Shown here one piece after another: positions 45,428 to 56,525 of a stretch of DNA of 64,000 bases. How positions within the stretch are numbered: the first letter of the stretch is position 1; each line of letters begins with the position of its first letter. The stretch comes from Pseudonocardia sp. ICBG1293 (lineage in GTDB: Bacteria > Actinomycetota > Actinomycetes > Mycobacteriales > Pseudonocardiaceae): contig NZ_JAHLEL010000007.1 of assembly GCF_020131355.1 (NCBI RefSeq), positions 1 through 64,000 on the forward strand. Reading direction: 5' to 3'. The notes below the pieces were generated by a model. That model saw only the letters and a list, made by a program, of their open reading frames with translations, searched no databases and was not told the origin of the DNA. Made by a program: the position numbers and the translations under genes.

Positions 45428-46945
45428 GTGGCACCGAACCCGTTCCGCAGCCGCCGCCGGGCGGCGGCCGGGTCGAGGCGTGGCCCGGACCCGCGCACCG
45501 CTCCGGTCACGACACCGGTCGCCTCGGACCCGGCGCTGCGCCGCGGGCGTCCCACCGGTGCCGCCACCGACGAGCTGCCCCGACCCGGGCCGGCCACGGT
45601 CCCCCGCAGGCTCACGGTCACCCGGGTCGCGGTGCACCGCACCCGCGAGCTGAGCGGGCGCGCGGTCGCGCTGTTCCGGCGCGCCGCGACCGCCGACGGC
45701 GCCGACCGGTCCGGGCTGACCGCACTGACCTACGCCACCATGCTGACCTACGCGCTCGACGCCGCGGTCGCCGTCGCGCTGGCGAACACCCTGTTCTTCG
45801 CGGCGGCGACGGCGGAGTCCACCGCGAACGTCGCCCTCTACCTGGCGATCACCGTCGCGCCGTTCGCGCTGGTCGCGCCCGTGATCGGCCCGGCGCTGGA
45901 CCGGTTGCAGCGGGGCAGGCGGATCGCGATGGCGGTGTCCTGCGCCGGGCGCGCGGTGCTCGCCGTGGTGCTGGTGTTCCACCTCGACGACTGGCTGCTC
46001 TACCCGGCCGCGCTGGGGATCATGGTGCTGTCCAAGTCGTTCCTGGTGCTCAAGGCGGCCGTGACCCCGCGGGTGCTGCCGTCCACGATCACCCTGGCCA
46101 CGACGAACTCCCGGCTCACCACGTTCGGCATGGCCGCGGGCGGCGTCGCCGGGGCCGTCGCGGGCGGGGCGGCACTGGCCGTCGGCGGGGCCGGGCCGCT
46201 CTGGTGGACCGCGGCCCTCGGCGTCGCGGGTGCGGTGCTCTGCCTGCGGATCCCCCGCCGGGTCGAGTCCACCGCGGGCGAGGTGACCGCGGCGGTGCCC
46301 GCCGCCCGCCCGGGCAAGCGCCGCTCCCGCGTCCCCGCCACCCGGGCGGTGCTCGTCGCGCTGTGGGGCACGAGCACGGTGCGGGTGCTGACCGGGTTCC
46401 TCACGCTGTTCGTCGCGTTCGTGGTGAAGGCCGGGGCCGAGCAGGCACCCGGCGGCGATCCCGCCGGTCAGCTCGTGGTGATCGGGACGGTCGGCGCGGC
46501 CGCGGGTGTGGGGCTGTTCGTCGGCAACGCGGTGGGGGCGCGCAGCCGCTTCTCCCGGGTCGAGCCGGTGGTGCTGGCCGCGGCCGCCGCGGTGGTGCTG
46601 GCCGCGGCGTCGGTGGCGGTGCTGCCGGGTGTGCCGACGGCGGTGGTCGCGGCCCTGGTCGCGTCCACGGCCAGCGCGCTGGCGAAGGTCTGCCTCGACG
46701 CGGTGGTGCAGCGTGACCTGCCCGAGTACGCCAGGGCCTCGGCGTTCGGGCGGTCGGAGACGGTGCTGCAGCTGGCCTGGGTGCTGGGCGGCGCGATCGG
46801 CGTCCTCGCCCCGCACGACACGTTCCGCACCGGGTTCCTGATCGTGACCGGGGTGGTGGCGGTGTTCGCGCTGCAGGCCGCGCTGGTGCGCCGCGGCACG
46901 TCGCTGGTGCCGGGGCTGGGCCCGCGCCCGGCCGCGGCCGGCTGA
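45428..46945 (+). CDS. MFS transporter
   Basis: 505 residues. A basic disordered N-terminus of about 90 residues precedes roughly twelve hydrophobic segments. The A-like motif GPALDRLQRGRRIAM sits between helices 2 and 3. Ala/Val-rich helices continue to [18 protein letters not shown] at 45428 is the first start in frame after the preceding gene. The protein is of the type seen beside DUF2771 and DUF3027 in actinobacteria; no substrate can be assigned. Confidence 0.85.
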   Translation: MAPNPFRSRRRAAAGSRRGPDPRTAPVTTPVASDPALRRGRPTGAATDELPRPGPATVPRRLTVTRVAVHRTRELSGRAVALFRRAATADGADRSGLTALTYATMLTYALDAAVAVALANTLFFAAATAESTANVALYLAITVAPFALVAPVIGPALDRLQRGRRIAMAVSCAGRAVLAVVLVFHLDDWLLYPAALGIMVLSKSFLVLKAAVTPRVLPSTITLATTNSRLTTFGMAAGGVAGAVAGGAALAVGGAGPLWWTAALGVAGAVLCLRIPRRVESTAGEVTAAVPAARPGKRRSRVPATRAVLVALWGTSTVRVLTGFLTLFVAFVVKAGAEQAPGGDPAGQLVVIGTVGAAAGVGLFVGNAVGARSRFSRVEPVVLAAAAAVVLAAASVAVLPGVPTAVVAALVASTASALAKVCLDAVVQRDLPEYARASAFGRSETVLQLAWVLGGAIGVLAPHDTFRTGFLIVTGVVAVFALQAALVRRGTSLVPGLGPRPAAAG

Positions 46946-46988
46946 GGGCTCCCCGGCGCTCCGGAGCCGGATCCGTACGCTGGTCGGC

Positions 46989-47498
46989 GTGATCACCCGC
47001 CCCCGACCGCACCCCCACCGGTCCGCCGGTGTGCTCGCCGGGACCCTGGCCGCGGCCGCCCTCGTCCTCGCCGGGTGCGGTGGCACGGCACCGACGGTGA
47101 CGTTCGACGTCGGCGGCACGTCGCTGACCGCGGCGCCCACCCAGTTCTGCGACACCGGCCTGCAGAACTGTCAGGACGACCCGAACGCCCGGGTCACCGC
47201 GCAGGTCCCGCCCGGGACGGAGGTCCGGATCACGGTGCCCGAGGAGGTGTCCTCCGCGCCCTGGCAGGTGGCCTACGCGTTCACCCGCGGCACCGACCCG
47301 ACGCCGGTCCAGCAGCGCAGCGAGATCGCCGCACCGGGGACCCGCAGCGACTTCGCCCTCTCCCTGCCCGAGCCGGGCGACCGGCTCGTGACCGCGCAGG
47401 TGCAGGTGTTCGGGGCGCCGCCGTCGATCGACCCGGAGAGCACCGACATCCAGTTCCCGGTCCGCGCGACCTGGGTGCTGGTCGGCGAGCAGGGCTGA
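46989..47498 (+). CDS. DUF2771 lipoprotein
   Basis: 169 residues. Signal peptide with lipobox (AAALVLAGC), then a beta-rich domain containing TQFCDTGLQNC, with two cysteines that could form a disulfide, and the stretch SSAPWQVAYAFTR. This fits DUF2771, an actinobacterial secreted family of unknown function. It follows the MFS gene by 43 bases on the same strand. Confidence 0.82.
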   Translation: MITRPRPHPHRSAGVLAGTLAAAALVLAGCGGTAPTVTFDVGGTSLTAAPTQFCDTGLQNCQDDPNARVTAQVPPGTEVRITVPEEVSSAPWQVAYAFTRGTDPTPVQQRSEIAAPGTRSDFALSLPEPGDRLVTAQVQVFGAPPSIDPESTDIQFPVRATWVLVGEQG

Positions 47499-47517
47499 GC
47501 GGGCGCCGGTCCGGGTC

Positions 47518-48486
47518 TCAGCGGCCCGCGCCGAGCAGCCGGGCCAGCGTGGCATCGGACTCGGCCTGCGCGTCGCGGTCGTGGGTCGAGGAGAACACCA
47601 GCAGCTCGTCGGCCCCGGTGCGGGACACGAGGTCGTCGAGCCGGTCGGCGACGGTGTCGGGATCGCCGACCACCGAGTGGGCCAGGGCCCGGTCCATGGT
47701 CTCGCGCTGGCGGCGGGTCGTCGCACGGTGCGGGTCCGGCGGCTCCAGCGGCGGGAACTCGCCGGTGGTGCGCGCCGCCGCGTGCGCCCACGCCTCGGAC
47801 AGCGCCAGTTCCGGGTCCCCGACGAGCACGTCCGCGGACACCACCAGGTGCGCCGCGTCCCCGGCCCGGTCGCGGTAGTCGGCCAGCGCCGCCCGGTCGT
47901 CGAGCACCGGCCCGCCGACCACGGCGGGCAGCCCCAGCTCCCCGGCCAGGCGCAGGCCCGCCCCGGTGGCCAGCAGGAACAGCGGGACGGCGTGCTCCAG
48001 CCGCGGCCGGGCGGTCACCGGACCGCTGCCGTCGAGGTAGGAACGGAGCTCGTCGAGGGCCGCGCGGAACGCGTCGTCGTCGGCCCCGGCGGCGCGCAGG
48101 GCACGACGGACCGGCTCGGTGAACCCGGGCGAGCGGCCGATCCCCAGGTCGATGCGGCCGGGGTGCAGCGCCTCGAGCAGCGCGACCTGCTCCGCGACGA
48201 CGAGCGGCTGGTGGTTGGGCAGCATGATCCCGCCCGACCCGACCCGGATCCGCGACGTCGCCGCCCCCACCGCGGCCATCAGGACCGGCGGGCTGCCCGA
48301 GGCGATCCCGGGCACGGCGTGGTGCTCGGCCACCCAGAACCGGTGGTAGCCGAGCTGCTCGGCGCGCACGGCCCGCGCCACCGTCCCGCGGACCGCGGCC
48401 GCGTCCGGTTCCCCGGCCCGCGTCCGCGAGCGGTCCAGCATCGACAGGCGCACACCCGCCCCAACACCGCCCGTGCCCGCCGCCAT
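47518..48486 (-). CDS. Luciferase-like flavin oxidoreductase (LLM family)
   Basis: 322-residue TIM-barrel flavin enzyme of the MsnO8/alkanal-monooxygenase-like group. Conserved pieces are RVEQLGYHRFWVAEHHAVPGI-like segment (here AEQLGYHRFWVAEHH), RIRVGSGGIMLPNHQPLVVAEQ, ALHPGRIDLGIGRSPG and the C-terminal VVGDPDTVADRL. It would use reduced FMN or F420. ATG at 48486 is preferred; open frame extends to 48597. It converges with the DUF2771 gene. Confidence 0.85.
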   Translation of the reverse strand: MAAGTGGVGAGVRLSMLDRSRTRAGEPDAAAVRGTVARAVRAEQLGYHRFWVAEHHAVPGIASGSPPVLMAAVGAATSRIRVGSGGIMLPNHQPLVVAEQVALLEALHPGRIDLGIGRSPGFTEPVRRALRAAGADDDAFRAALDELRSYLDGSGPVTARPRLEHAVPLFLLATGAGLRLAGELGLPAVVGGPVLDDRAALADYRDRAGDAAHLVVSADVLVGDPELALSEAWAHAAARTTGEFPPLEPPDPHRATTRRQRETMDRALAHSVVGDPDTVADRLDDLVSRTGADELLVFSSTHDRDAQAESDATLARLLGAGR

Positions 48487-48632
48487 TCCGCCGCGCCCAC
48501 CGCGCACCGCGCACACGGAACGCCCGCGCGTGGCACCCCGCGACGCTCCGCGGCGCCCCACGCACGCGTCGCCGCGCACCACGCCGGGTCGCCACACCGC
48601 CCGGGGGGCCGGGGACGGGCGGGGCGAGAGGG

Positions 48633-49019
48633 TCAGCCGTCGAGGTCGCGGGCGACGGCCCGGACGACCTCGGCGGCGAGCTTGCAGGTCTTCCGGTCGG
48701 GGTAGCGGCCGTGCCGCAGCGCCGGCTGGATCTTGTTCTCCAGCAGGCCCATCATGTCCTCGATCAGTCCGTGCAGCTCCTCGGCGGGGCGGCGCGCGTT
48801 CTCCACCGCGGACGCCTGCTTCTCGACGATGCGCACGGACAGCGCCTGCGGCCCGCGGCGGCCCTCGGCCATCCCGAACTCGACCCGCTGGCCGGACTTG
48901 AGCGCCTCCACGCCGGACGGCAGCGCCGCCTTGCGCACGTAGACGTCCTCACCGCCGTCCTGGGAGAGGAACCCGAAGCCCTTCTCCGCGTCGTACCACT
49001 TCACCCTGCCGGTGGGCAC
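48633..49019 (-). CDS. Cold-shock domain protein with C-terminal extension
   Basis: 128 residues. The first 65 form a cold-shock domain ([23 protein letters not shown]1-like KGFGF, RNP2-like DVYV). A further 60-residue helical extension ([40 protein letters not shown]) is not found in ordinary 67-residue Csp proteins but is known in the actinobacterial CspB-like subgroup. GTG at 49019 is preceded by GAGGA. It binds single-stranded RNA or DNA. Confidence 0.87.
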   Translation of the reverse strand: MPTGRVKWYDAEKGFGFLSQDGGEDVYVRKAALPSGVEALKSGQRVEFGMAEGRRGPQALSVRIVEKQASAVENARRPAEELHGLIEDMMGLLENKIQPALRHGRYPDRKTCKLAAEVVRAVARDLDG

Positions 49020-49124
49020 CGTCGTCCTCGATTCCTGCTTGCTGTGTTGCTGCGTGCACGACAAACGCGCCCGGCCTCGCCGGACGCGCCGCCGCCCATG
49101 GATACGCCCCGACACCCGGTCGGG

Positions 49125-50828
<1,704 letters not shown>

Positions 50829-50868
50829 ATCCTCGCCCGCCGACCGCGCCGTTGCCAACACCCGTCGG

Positions 50869-52500
50869 TCAGGACGAGGACAGCCGGCGCCGACCCGACT
50901 CGGCGACCTTCGCCGCCCCGCGCCGGGCCCCGTGGGCCGCGCGGCGCAGCGGCCGCGGCGACGGCTCGGGCCACGGCCCGACCGGTACGAGCACGCGCTC
51001 GGCCGGCGCGAACCCGGACGGGTAGCCGGGCACCCGCCAGGTCCCGGCCGGCGCGTCCGGCGGCAGCCACTCCGGACGCCACATGCCCAGGGCGAGGTCC
51101 AGGTCGGCGAGCCGGGGGGCGAGCTCGTCGGTCAGCTCGGTGCGCAGGTGTTCGGCCCACAGCCGGACCCGCAGGTCGCGCACCTGGTCGCCGGTGGTGA
51201 CGAACGCCGTCGACAGCTCGGTGTCGGTGCCGCGCATCGACCGGGAGAAGAAGTTGGCCGACCCGATCGAGGCGAAGATGTCGTCGACCAGCGCGAGCTT
51301 GGTGTGGACGGTGAGGTCCTCGATCCGGTGCATGATCACGTTGCCGCGGTCGCCCGGGTCGAGCTGGTCGATCACCCCGCGCTGGACGTCACCGGTGACG
51401 CGGCGGCGGAACTTGTTCACCCCGGCGTCGACGGGGTCCTTGCGCCCCGAACAGACGAGCACGACCTTGACCCCGCGCGCGGCGGCGTCGCGCAGCAGTC
51501 CGTACAGCCGGAACGCCCGCCTCCCGCCCGGGACCTCGAAGAAGTACTGGTCCTCCAGGTAGACGTAGCGCCGGGCGCCGCGGATCGCCGCCGAGAGGGT
51601 GTGGAAGACCTCCTGCGCGCCGTCGCGCGGGAGCGCCGTCCAGTGCCGCCGGTAGAGCATCCCGAAGTGGTCGATCTTCCACGGCCGCAGCGAGCGCAGG
51701 ACCTGGACCGCGGTCCCCGGGGCAGAGCGCGGCGGGGCGGGTGGCGACGGCGGCAGGTCGGCGGCGAACGGCTCGGGGTTCATCGGCTCCCAGTCGGTGG
51801 GCCCGACCATGAACCGGCGTGGCGGCAACGTGGCGGCCTCGGTCCACCGGGCGCGGTAGACCTCCCACACACGGGCGGCGCCGGGCCCGCGCAGTGCGGC
51901 GGCGCCGTCGTGCCAGCCCCAGCGCTCCTCACCGATGGACAGCCGGTCGTGCGGCTCGGCGTCGAACCGGTTCGCGGACAGGTCCAGCCCGCCGACGAAC
52001 GCGGTCAGCTCGCCCCCCACGTGGGCTGCCACCACCTTCTGGTGGTGGCAGCCGATGCCCGATCCGGACCAGTCGAGCAGCACCCGCCCGGCCAGCTGGG
52101 GGCGGCGGCGCAGCTCCAGCGCGGCGAACGCGTTCGCGCGGAACGGCCCGATCGCCACCCCCGGCACCGAGCCGGAGAACACCGCCGCGGTGAGCAGCAC
52201 GCGCACGTCGACGCCGGCGTCGACCAGCCGGGCGAAGCGGTCCGCGAGGGCCTCGTAGCCCTCCTCGTCCGGATCGAGGCCGTGCAGGTCCATGTCGGGT
52301 TCGAGGTTCAGCCCGGTGACCAGGACCGTGTCGCCGGGCCCCGCCCGGTCGAACAGGTCCCGCAGCCGGGCGAAGTAGTCGACGCCGTCGACGATGGGCT
52401 CCCACTCGGTGTCCTCGACGAACGTCGGGCACTCGGGGGTGGCCGGCGCGAGGTAACGACGGGTGAGGGACGCGAGGTCCGCGGGGGGCCGGCGGGACAT
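50869..52500 (-). CDS. Phospholipase D-like protein
   Basis: 543 residues with two HKD motifs: the first in [13 protein letters not shown], the second in [41 protein letters not shown] precedes the second half, as in bacterial and eukaryotic-type phospholipase D. It may hydrolyse phospholipids or act as a cardiolipin-synthase-like transferase. There is no signal peptide, so it is probably cytoplasmic or membrane-peripheral. ATG at 52500 faces the next gene across a 48-base divergent region. Confidence 0.88.
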   Translation of the reverse strand: MSRRPPADLASLTRRYLAPATPECPTFVEDTEWEPIVDGVDYFARLRDLFDRAGPGDTVLVTGLNLEPDMDLHGLDPDEEGYEALADRFARLVDAGVDVRVLLTAAVFSGSVPGVAIGPFRANAFAALELRRRPQLAGRVLLDWSGSGIGCHHQKVVAAHVGGELTAFVGGLDLSANRFDAEPHDRLSIGEERWGWHDGAAALRGPGAARVWEVYRARWTEAATLPPRRFMVGPTDWEPMNPEPFAADLPPSPPAPPRSAPGTAVQVLRSLRPWKIDHFGMLYRRHWTALPRDGAQEVFHTLSAAIRGARRYVYLEDQYFFEVPGGRRAFRLYGLLRDAAARGVKVVLVCSGRKDPVDAGVNKFRRRVTGDVQRGVIDQLDPGDRGNVIMHRIEDLTVHTKLALVDDIFASIGSANFFSRSMRGTDTELSTAFVTTGDQVRDLRVRLWAEHLRTELTDELAPRLADLDLALGMWRPEWLPPDAPAGTWRVPGYPSGFAPAERVLVPVGPWPEPSPRPLRRAAHGARRGAAKVAESGRRRLSSS

Positions 52501-52548
52501 GCGCCGGACGCTATCCGGCCCGCCGGGGGTCCCGCCTATCCTGCGGTC

Positions 52549-53226
52549 ATGGCGCGCCCCGGCACCCTCGACCGGCTCTCCGCCGCGATCTCGGTGGCGG
52601 GCGCGGTGGTGGTCGGCGGATACTTCGTCGTGATCGGCGCACAGGCCCGTCAGCCGGCCCTGTTCGTGGCGGCCGCGGTGGCCGTCGTGGTGTTCGGGGT
52701 CCTGGCCCGGCGGTCGTGGCGGCTCGCGCAGCGGGCCGGGCACACGGCGGCGCCGGTTCCGGCGACGGCGGTCGTCGCACCGGGCGCGGGGGGTGCGACC
52801 TCGACGCTGCCGGACGCGGTGCGGGTCGTGCCCGTGCTGTCCGTCGAGGGACGTGAGCGGCTGGACCGGGTGCTGGACGTGCTGGTCGGGGCAGGGGTCC
52901 TGCCGGACGGGGTGGTCGACCCGGGCCTGCTCGCCGCGTCCGTCGCCGACCACGGCGAGCCGGTGACCAGCGGCACCGTGCTCGGTGCGCTCGACGGGGC
53001 GGGCCCGGACGGCTGGGACGCGCGCCTCGACCGCCACCCGGCCCAGGACGGCGTGCCCGCCCTGCCCGGCCCGGGCGGGCCGCGCCTCGCGTGGCTGTGG
53101 ACCGACCGGACGGTGTGGGTCGCGGCCCCGGCCCAGGACCCGGCCGAGCTGAACGACCTGCTCGACCAGCCCGCGGACGAGCTGTGGGAGTGGGTCGACG
53201 AGGCGCGGGCCCGCGAGCGGGGGTGA
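52549..53226 (+). CDS. Membrane protein of unknown function
   Basis: 225 residues. Two transmembrane segments near the N-terminus (LSAAISVAGAVVVGGYFVVI and ALFVAAAVAVVVFGVLAR) are followed by a soluble domain of about 150 residues rich in Val, Asp and Gly that ends ELWEWVDEARARERG. I do not recognise the family. It is the last gene before the phosphonate cluster and is 102 bases from the ATP-grasp gene on the same strand, so a link cannot be excluded. Confidence 0.65.
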   Translation: MARPGTLDRLSAAISVAGAVVVGGYFVVIGAQARQPALFVAAAVAVVVFGVLARRSWRLAQRAGHTAAPVPATAVVAPGAGGATSTLPDAVRVVPVLSVEGRERLDRVLDVLVGAGVLPDGVVDPGLLAASVADHGEPVTSGTVLGALDGAGPDGWDARLDRHPAQDGVPALPGPGGPRLAWLWTDRTVWVAAPAQDPAELNDLLDQPADELWEWVDEARARERG

Positions 53227-53328
53227 CCGCGGCGCGACCGGCGCTGCTCCCGGGCCCGCGGCGCGGCCCCGGGACCACGGGTCGCAGCCGCACCGCGACG
53301 ACCGCGGAGTCGGCTGTGTGCAGCCGCC

Positions 53329-54597
53329 GTGATCACTATGCTCGACCGGGTGGCAGCGGACCCAGTGGTGATGTTCGGTTACAGCGCCGGTCTCGCGGCC
53401 CGACTGGACGCCTCGCTCGAGCCCGGTTCGGTGCTGGTGGTCGAGGAGCCCGACGTCGTGCACCGGCGGGACCTGCACCGGACGGTGACCGCGGTGTGCG
53501 TGGGGCGGATCGTGGAGTGCGAGTACCAGCTCGCCGGCCCGCTCGACACCGTCCTCGACACGCTGCCCCCGCCCCGCGCCGTCCTCACCGGGGTCGAGTA
53601 CGGCGTGCGGGCCGCGGCGCGCGCGGCCGAGCGGTTCGGGCTGCCGGGGCAGGGCGCCGGCGCCGCGGAGCTGTTCACCGACAAGGCGCTGTTGCGTGCG
53701 GCGGCGGGACGGGCCGGGCTGCGCAACCCGCGCCACGTCGTGGCCCAGGACCCGGCCGCGGCCGCGGAGTTCGTGCGGACGGCCCCGCTGCCGTGCGTGG
53801 TGAAGCCGACTGCCCGGCACGCCAGCCTGGGGGTGCGCATCGTGCACGGGCCCGATGCGGCCGCCCAGGCCTGGGAGCAGGCGCGGGCCCCGGAGGAACC
53901 GCTGCTCGTCCCGGACCGCGGGATCACCTCGCAGGTGCTGGTCGAGGAGCTCGTGGTCGGCCGGGAGTTCAGCGTCGAGATGCTGGTCCGGGCAGGGGTA
54001 CCGGTGTTCACCAACATCACGGCCAAGCACCTGCTCGCCGGTGACCACCCGGTCGACATGGGACACGACGTGCCGGCCGCGCTGTCGCCGCCCGAACAGG
54101 CGGCGCTCACCGGCGCGATGACCACCCTCATCCGCGCCACCGGCTACGGGACGGGGGTGCTGCACGGCGAGTGGATCGTCGACGCCGACCGGGTCCCGGT
54201 GCTGTTGGAGTGCGCGGCCCGCATGCCGGGGGACTCGTTGTGCGAGTTGATCGACCGGGCATGGGGGTTCGACGTCGCCGCCGCGTACCTGGAGCTGCTC
54301 ACGGGGGGCATGCCCGCGGTGCCCGAACGGCCCGTGGGGGGTGCGGCGATCCGGTTCCTGGCGCCCGCCCCCGGCCGGGTCTCCGCGGTCCACGGCACCG
54401 ACCGCGCCCGGGAGGTCCCGCACGTCATCGAGGTCGAGGTGGACGTCGTCGCCGGGGACCGCGTGCCGGAGCTGCACTCGTCGTGGGACCGCTGTGGGCA
54501 CGTGGTGGCCGCGGCACCGACGCCGGCCGCGGCGGCCGCGGCGACGGCGGCCGCCGTCGCCGCGATCGGGATCGTCACCGAGCCGGGGCCCGGGTGA
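53329..54597 (+). CDS. ATP-grasp ligase (amino-acid/peptide ligase type)
   Basis: About 422 residues. The ATP-grasp fold is visible: a pre-ATP-grasp domain (FGYSAGLAARLDASL), the nucleotide loop with Lys in PLPCVVKPTARHASLGV, the Glu-rich strand QVLVEELVVGREFSVEML, and the metal-binding end VLLECAARMPGDS. The architecture matches L-amino-acid ligases and carboxylate-amine ligases, which form an amide from an acyl phosphate and an amine. It converges with the phosphonate operon, three bases from the MFS stop. I infer that it may add an amino acid to the phosphonate. GTG 53329, ATG 53338 and GTG 53350 are possible starts; no strong ribosome-binding site is visible. Confidence 0.85.
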   Translation: MITMLDRVAADPVVMFGYSAGLAARLDASLEPGSVLVVEEPDVVHRRDLHRTVTAVCVGRIVECEYQLAGPLDTVLDTLPPPRAVLTGVEYGVRAAARAAERFGLPGQGAGAAELFTDKALLRAAAGRAGLRNPRHVVAQDPAAAAEFVRTAPLPCVVKPTARHASLGVRIVHGPDAAAQAWEQARAPEEPLLVPDRGITSQVLVEELVVGREFSVEMLVRAGVPVFTNITAKHLLAGDHPVDMGHDVPAALSPPEQAALTGAMTTLIRATGYGTGVLHGEWIVDADRVPVLLECAARMPGDSLCELIDRAWGFDVAAAYLELLTGGMPAVPERPVGGAAIRFLAPAPGRVSAVHGTDRAREVPHVIEVEVDVVAGDRVPELHSSWDRCGHVVAAAPTPAAAAAATAAAVAAIGIVTEPGPG

Positions 54598-54600
54598 GGT

Positions 54601-55831
54601 TCAGCCCGGTCCCGCCGCGGGTGCGGTGATCGCGGCACGCGCGACGACACGGCCGACCAGCAGCGTCGTCAGGACCAGCACCCCGGCGCCCAGGGCGTAG
54701 GGCAGCGCGAGCGAGACCCGCGCGGCCAGCCCGCCCGCGACCGCCCCGATCGGGACGGCGCCGAGCGCGACCATGCGGAACGCCGCGACCACCCTGCCGA
54801 GCACGTCCGGTGGGGTGACCGCCTGCCGGACGGACTGGCCGAGCACGTTGTACACGGCGATGCACGCGCCGGCCAGTACGAGCGCCACCACCGCGATCGG
54901 CACCGTGGTGGCCACCGCGAACAGCAGCAGGGCTCCCGCCAGGACGACCAGCGCCCCGAGCAGCGCCGGACCGGGACGGACCGCCTGCGCGATCCGGGGG
55001 GCCGCCGCCGCCCCGCCGAGCCCGCCGAGCGCCAGTGGCGCGAAGAGCAGGCCGAAACCGACTGCGTCCAGCCCGAGCCGCTGGTCGGCGTAGACCACCA
55101 GCAGGCTCTCGACGGCGGCGAAGGAGATGTTGACCAGTGCCGTGGTGACGGTCAGGGTGCGCAGGAGCGAGTGGTGCAGGAGGAACCGCAGCCCCGACAG
55201 CAGCTCGGTGAACAGTCCGCCTCGCGCGCCGGTCGCGACGGGTGGCCCGGTCCGGCCGGCACCGCGCCGCAGCAGGGGCGCGAGCAGCAGGGCGCTCAGT
55301 GCGAAGCCTGCGGCGTTGCCGGTGAACGCCAGTGCCGCCCCCGCGGTGAACAGCAGCCCGCCCAACGGCGGCCCGACGAACTCGGCATTGACCGTCTGCA
55401 CCATGACGATGCGCGAGTTGGCGCGTTCGAGCACCCCGGGCCCGGTGCCGGCCAGCTGGGGGACGCTGGCCTGGCTCCCCGTGTCGAACACCGTCTGGCA
55501 CGCCCCGAGGGCGAGCCCCGCGACCACCAGCGCGGTGATCGTCAACGACGACGACGCCACCAGGGCCACGACCACCGCGACGACGACCACCCGTCCCACG
55601 TCGGCGGCCACCATCCCGGGGGTAGCGGTCCACCAGCACCCCGCTGGGCAGCCCGAACAGCGCCCAGGCGAGGAACGGGGCGGCCACGACGACCCCGATG
55701 ACCGCCGGGTCGTCGGTGAGGGTGATCGCCACGAGCGGCAGCGCGGCCGCGTACATGCCGTTCCCGAGTGTGGAGACCGCCGTCGCGCCGAGCAGCCGCC
55801 GGAACGGCCACGGAGAGGCCGGAGCGGTCAC
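54601..55831 (-). CDS. MFS transporter (probable phosphonate product exporter), apparent frameshift
   Basis: About 410 residues. The N-terminus (RRLLGATAVSTLGNGMYAAA, then the loop GLPSGVLVDRYP) and the body (VVVVAVVVALVASSSLTITA onward, with LLVVYADQRLGLDAVGFGLLF) are in adjacent frames, switching at 55615-55622 inside CCCGGGGG. Removing one G restores the motif VDRYPRMVAAD, so sequencing error is likely. It resembles enterobactin-exporter-like MFS proteins. The GTG start overlaps the methyltransferase stop by four bases, so it belongs to the phosphonate operon and could provide export or self-protection. Confidence 0.78.
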
Positions 55832-56490
55832 CCGACGGGGTCCAGCGGCGTGCAGACGGCGTGCACGAAACCGGGATGGAACTCGACGACGTCGGCGGCC
55901 CAGCCCGCGGCGCGCAGCTGCGCGACCAGGTCGGCGACCTCGCGGAAGACCTTCACGATCCGGAAGGAGCGACCGTCGGCCAGCGTGCGGTGCACAGCCA
56001 GGTCGGGGACCTCGTCGTCGAACGTCTCGATCCGCCGCTCCACCCCGGTGACGTCGATGAACTGCACCGTCCCACCCGGCCGGACCGCGCCGCGCAGTGC
56101 CGCCCAGAACGGGCCGAAGCGCTCGTCCGGGACGTGCGCGAGCCAGTGGGCGAAGAAGACGTGGTCGTGGCGGCGGGCGGGACGCCAGTCGAACAGGTCG
56201 GCACGCTCGAAGCTGACGTTCGGCAGCTGCAGCCGCCCGGCCACCTCGATCATCTCGGGGGCGCCGTCCACCGCGGTGACGGTCTCGGCCAGCTCGCTGA
56301 GGTACCGGGTCCAGTACCCCGTCCCGCTGGCCAGCTCCAGCACGTCCCCACCGATCCCGCTGGAGCGCAGCCGCTGCAGTGCCGCGGGCAGCGCCGGCTG
56401 CATGTAGGGCGCGAACGTGTCCTCGTACTCGGTCGCCCGCTCGCGGTAGTAGGTCAGCTGTCCGGCGAGCAGGTCGGTGTGGTCGGTCAT
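55828..56490 (-). CDS. SAM-dependent methyltransferase, DhpI-like phosphonate O-methyltransferase
   Basis: 220 residues, class I methyltransferase. SAM motif I is DVLELASGTGYWTRYLSEL, followed by VTAVDGAPEMIEVAG, DLFDWRPA and FFAHWLAHVPDERF. These stretches agree almost word for word with DhpI of dehydrophos biosynthesis as I remember it, including the N-terminal QLTYYRERATEYEDTFAPYM. DhpI methylates the phosphonate oxygen of hydroxyalkyl- and aminoalkyl-phosphonates. ATG at 56490 has AGGAG eight bases upstream. It follows the aminotransferase-GNAT fusion on the same strand and is coupled to the exporter gene. Confidence 0.85.
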   Translation of the reverse strand: MTDHTDLLAGQLTYYRERATEYEDTFAPYMQPALPAALQRLRSSGIGGDVLELASGTGYWTRYLSELAETVTAVDGAPEMIEVAGRLQLPNVSFERADLFDWRPARRHDHVFFAHWLAHVPDERFGPFWAALRGAVRPGGTVQFIDVTGVERRIETFDDEVPDLAVHRTLADGRSFRIVKVFREVADLVAQLRAAGWAADVVEFHPGFVHAVCTPLDPVG

Positions 56491-56525
56491 GGCACGCTCC
56501 TGGGTGGGGACGGTGGGCGGGACGG

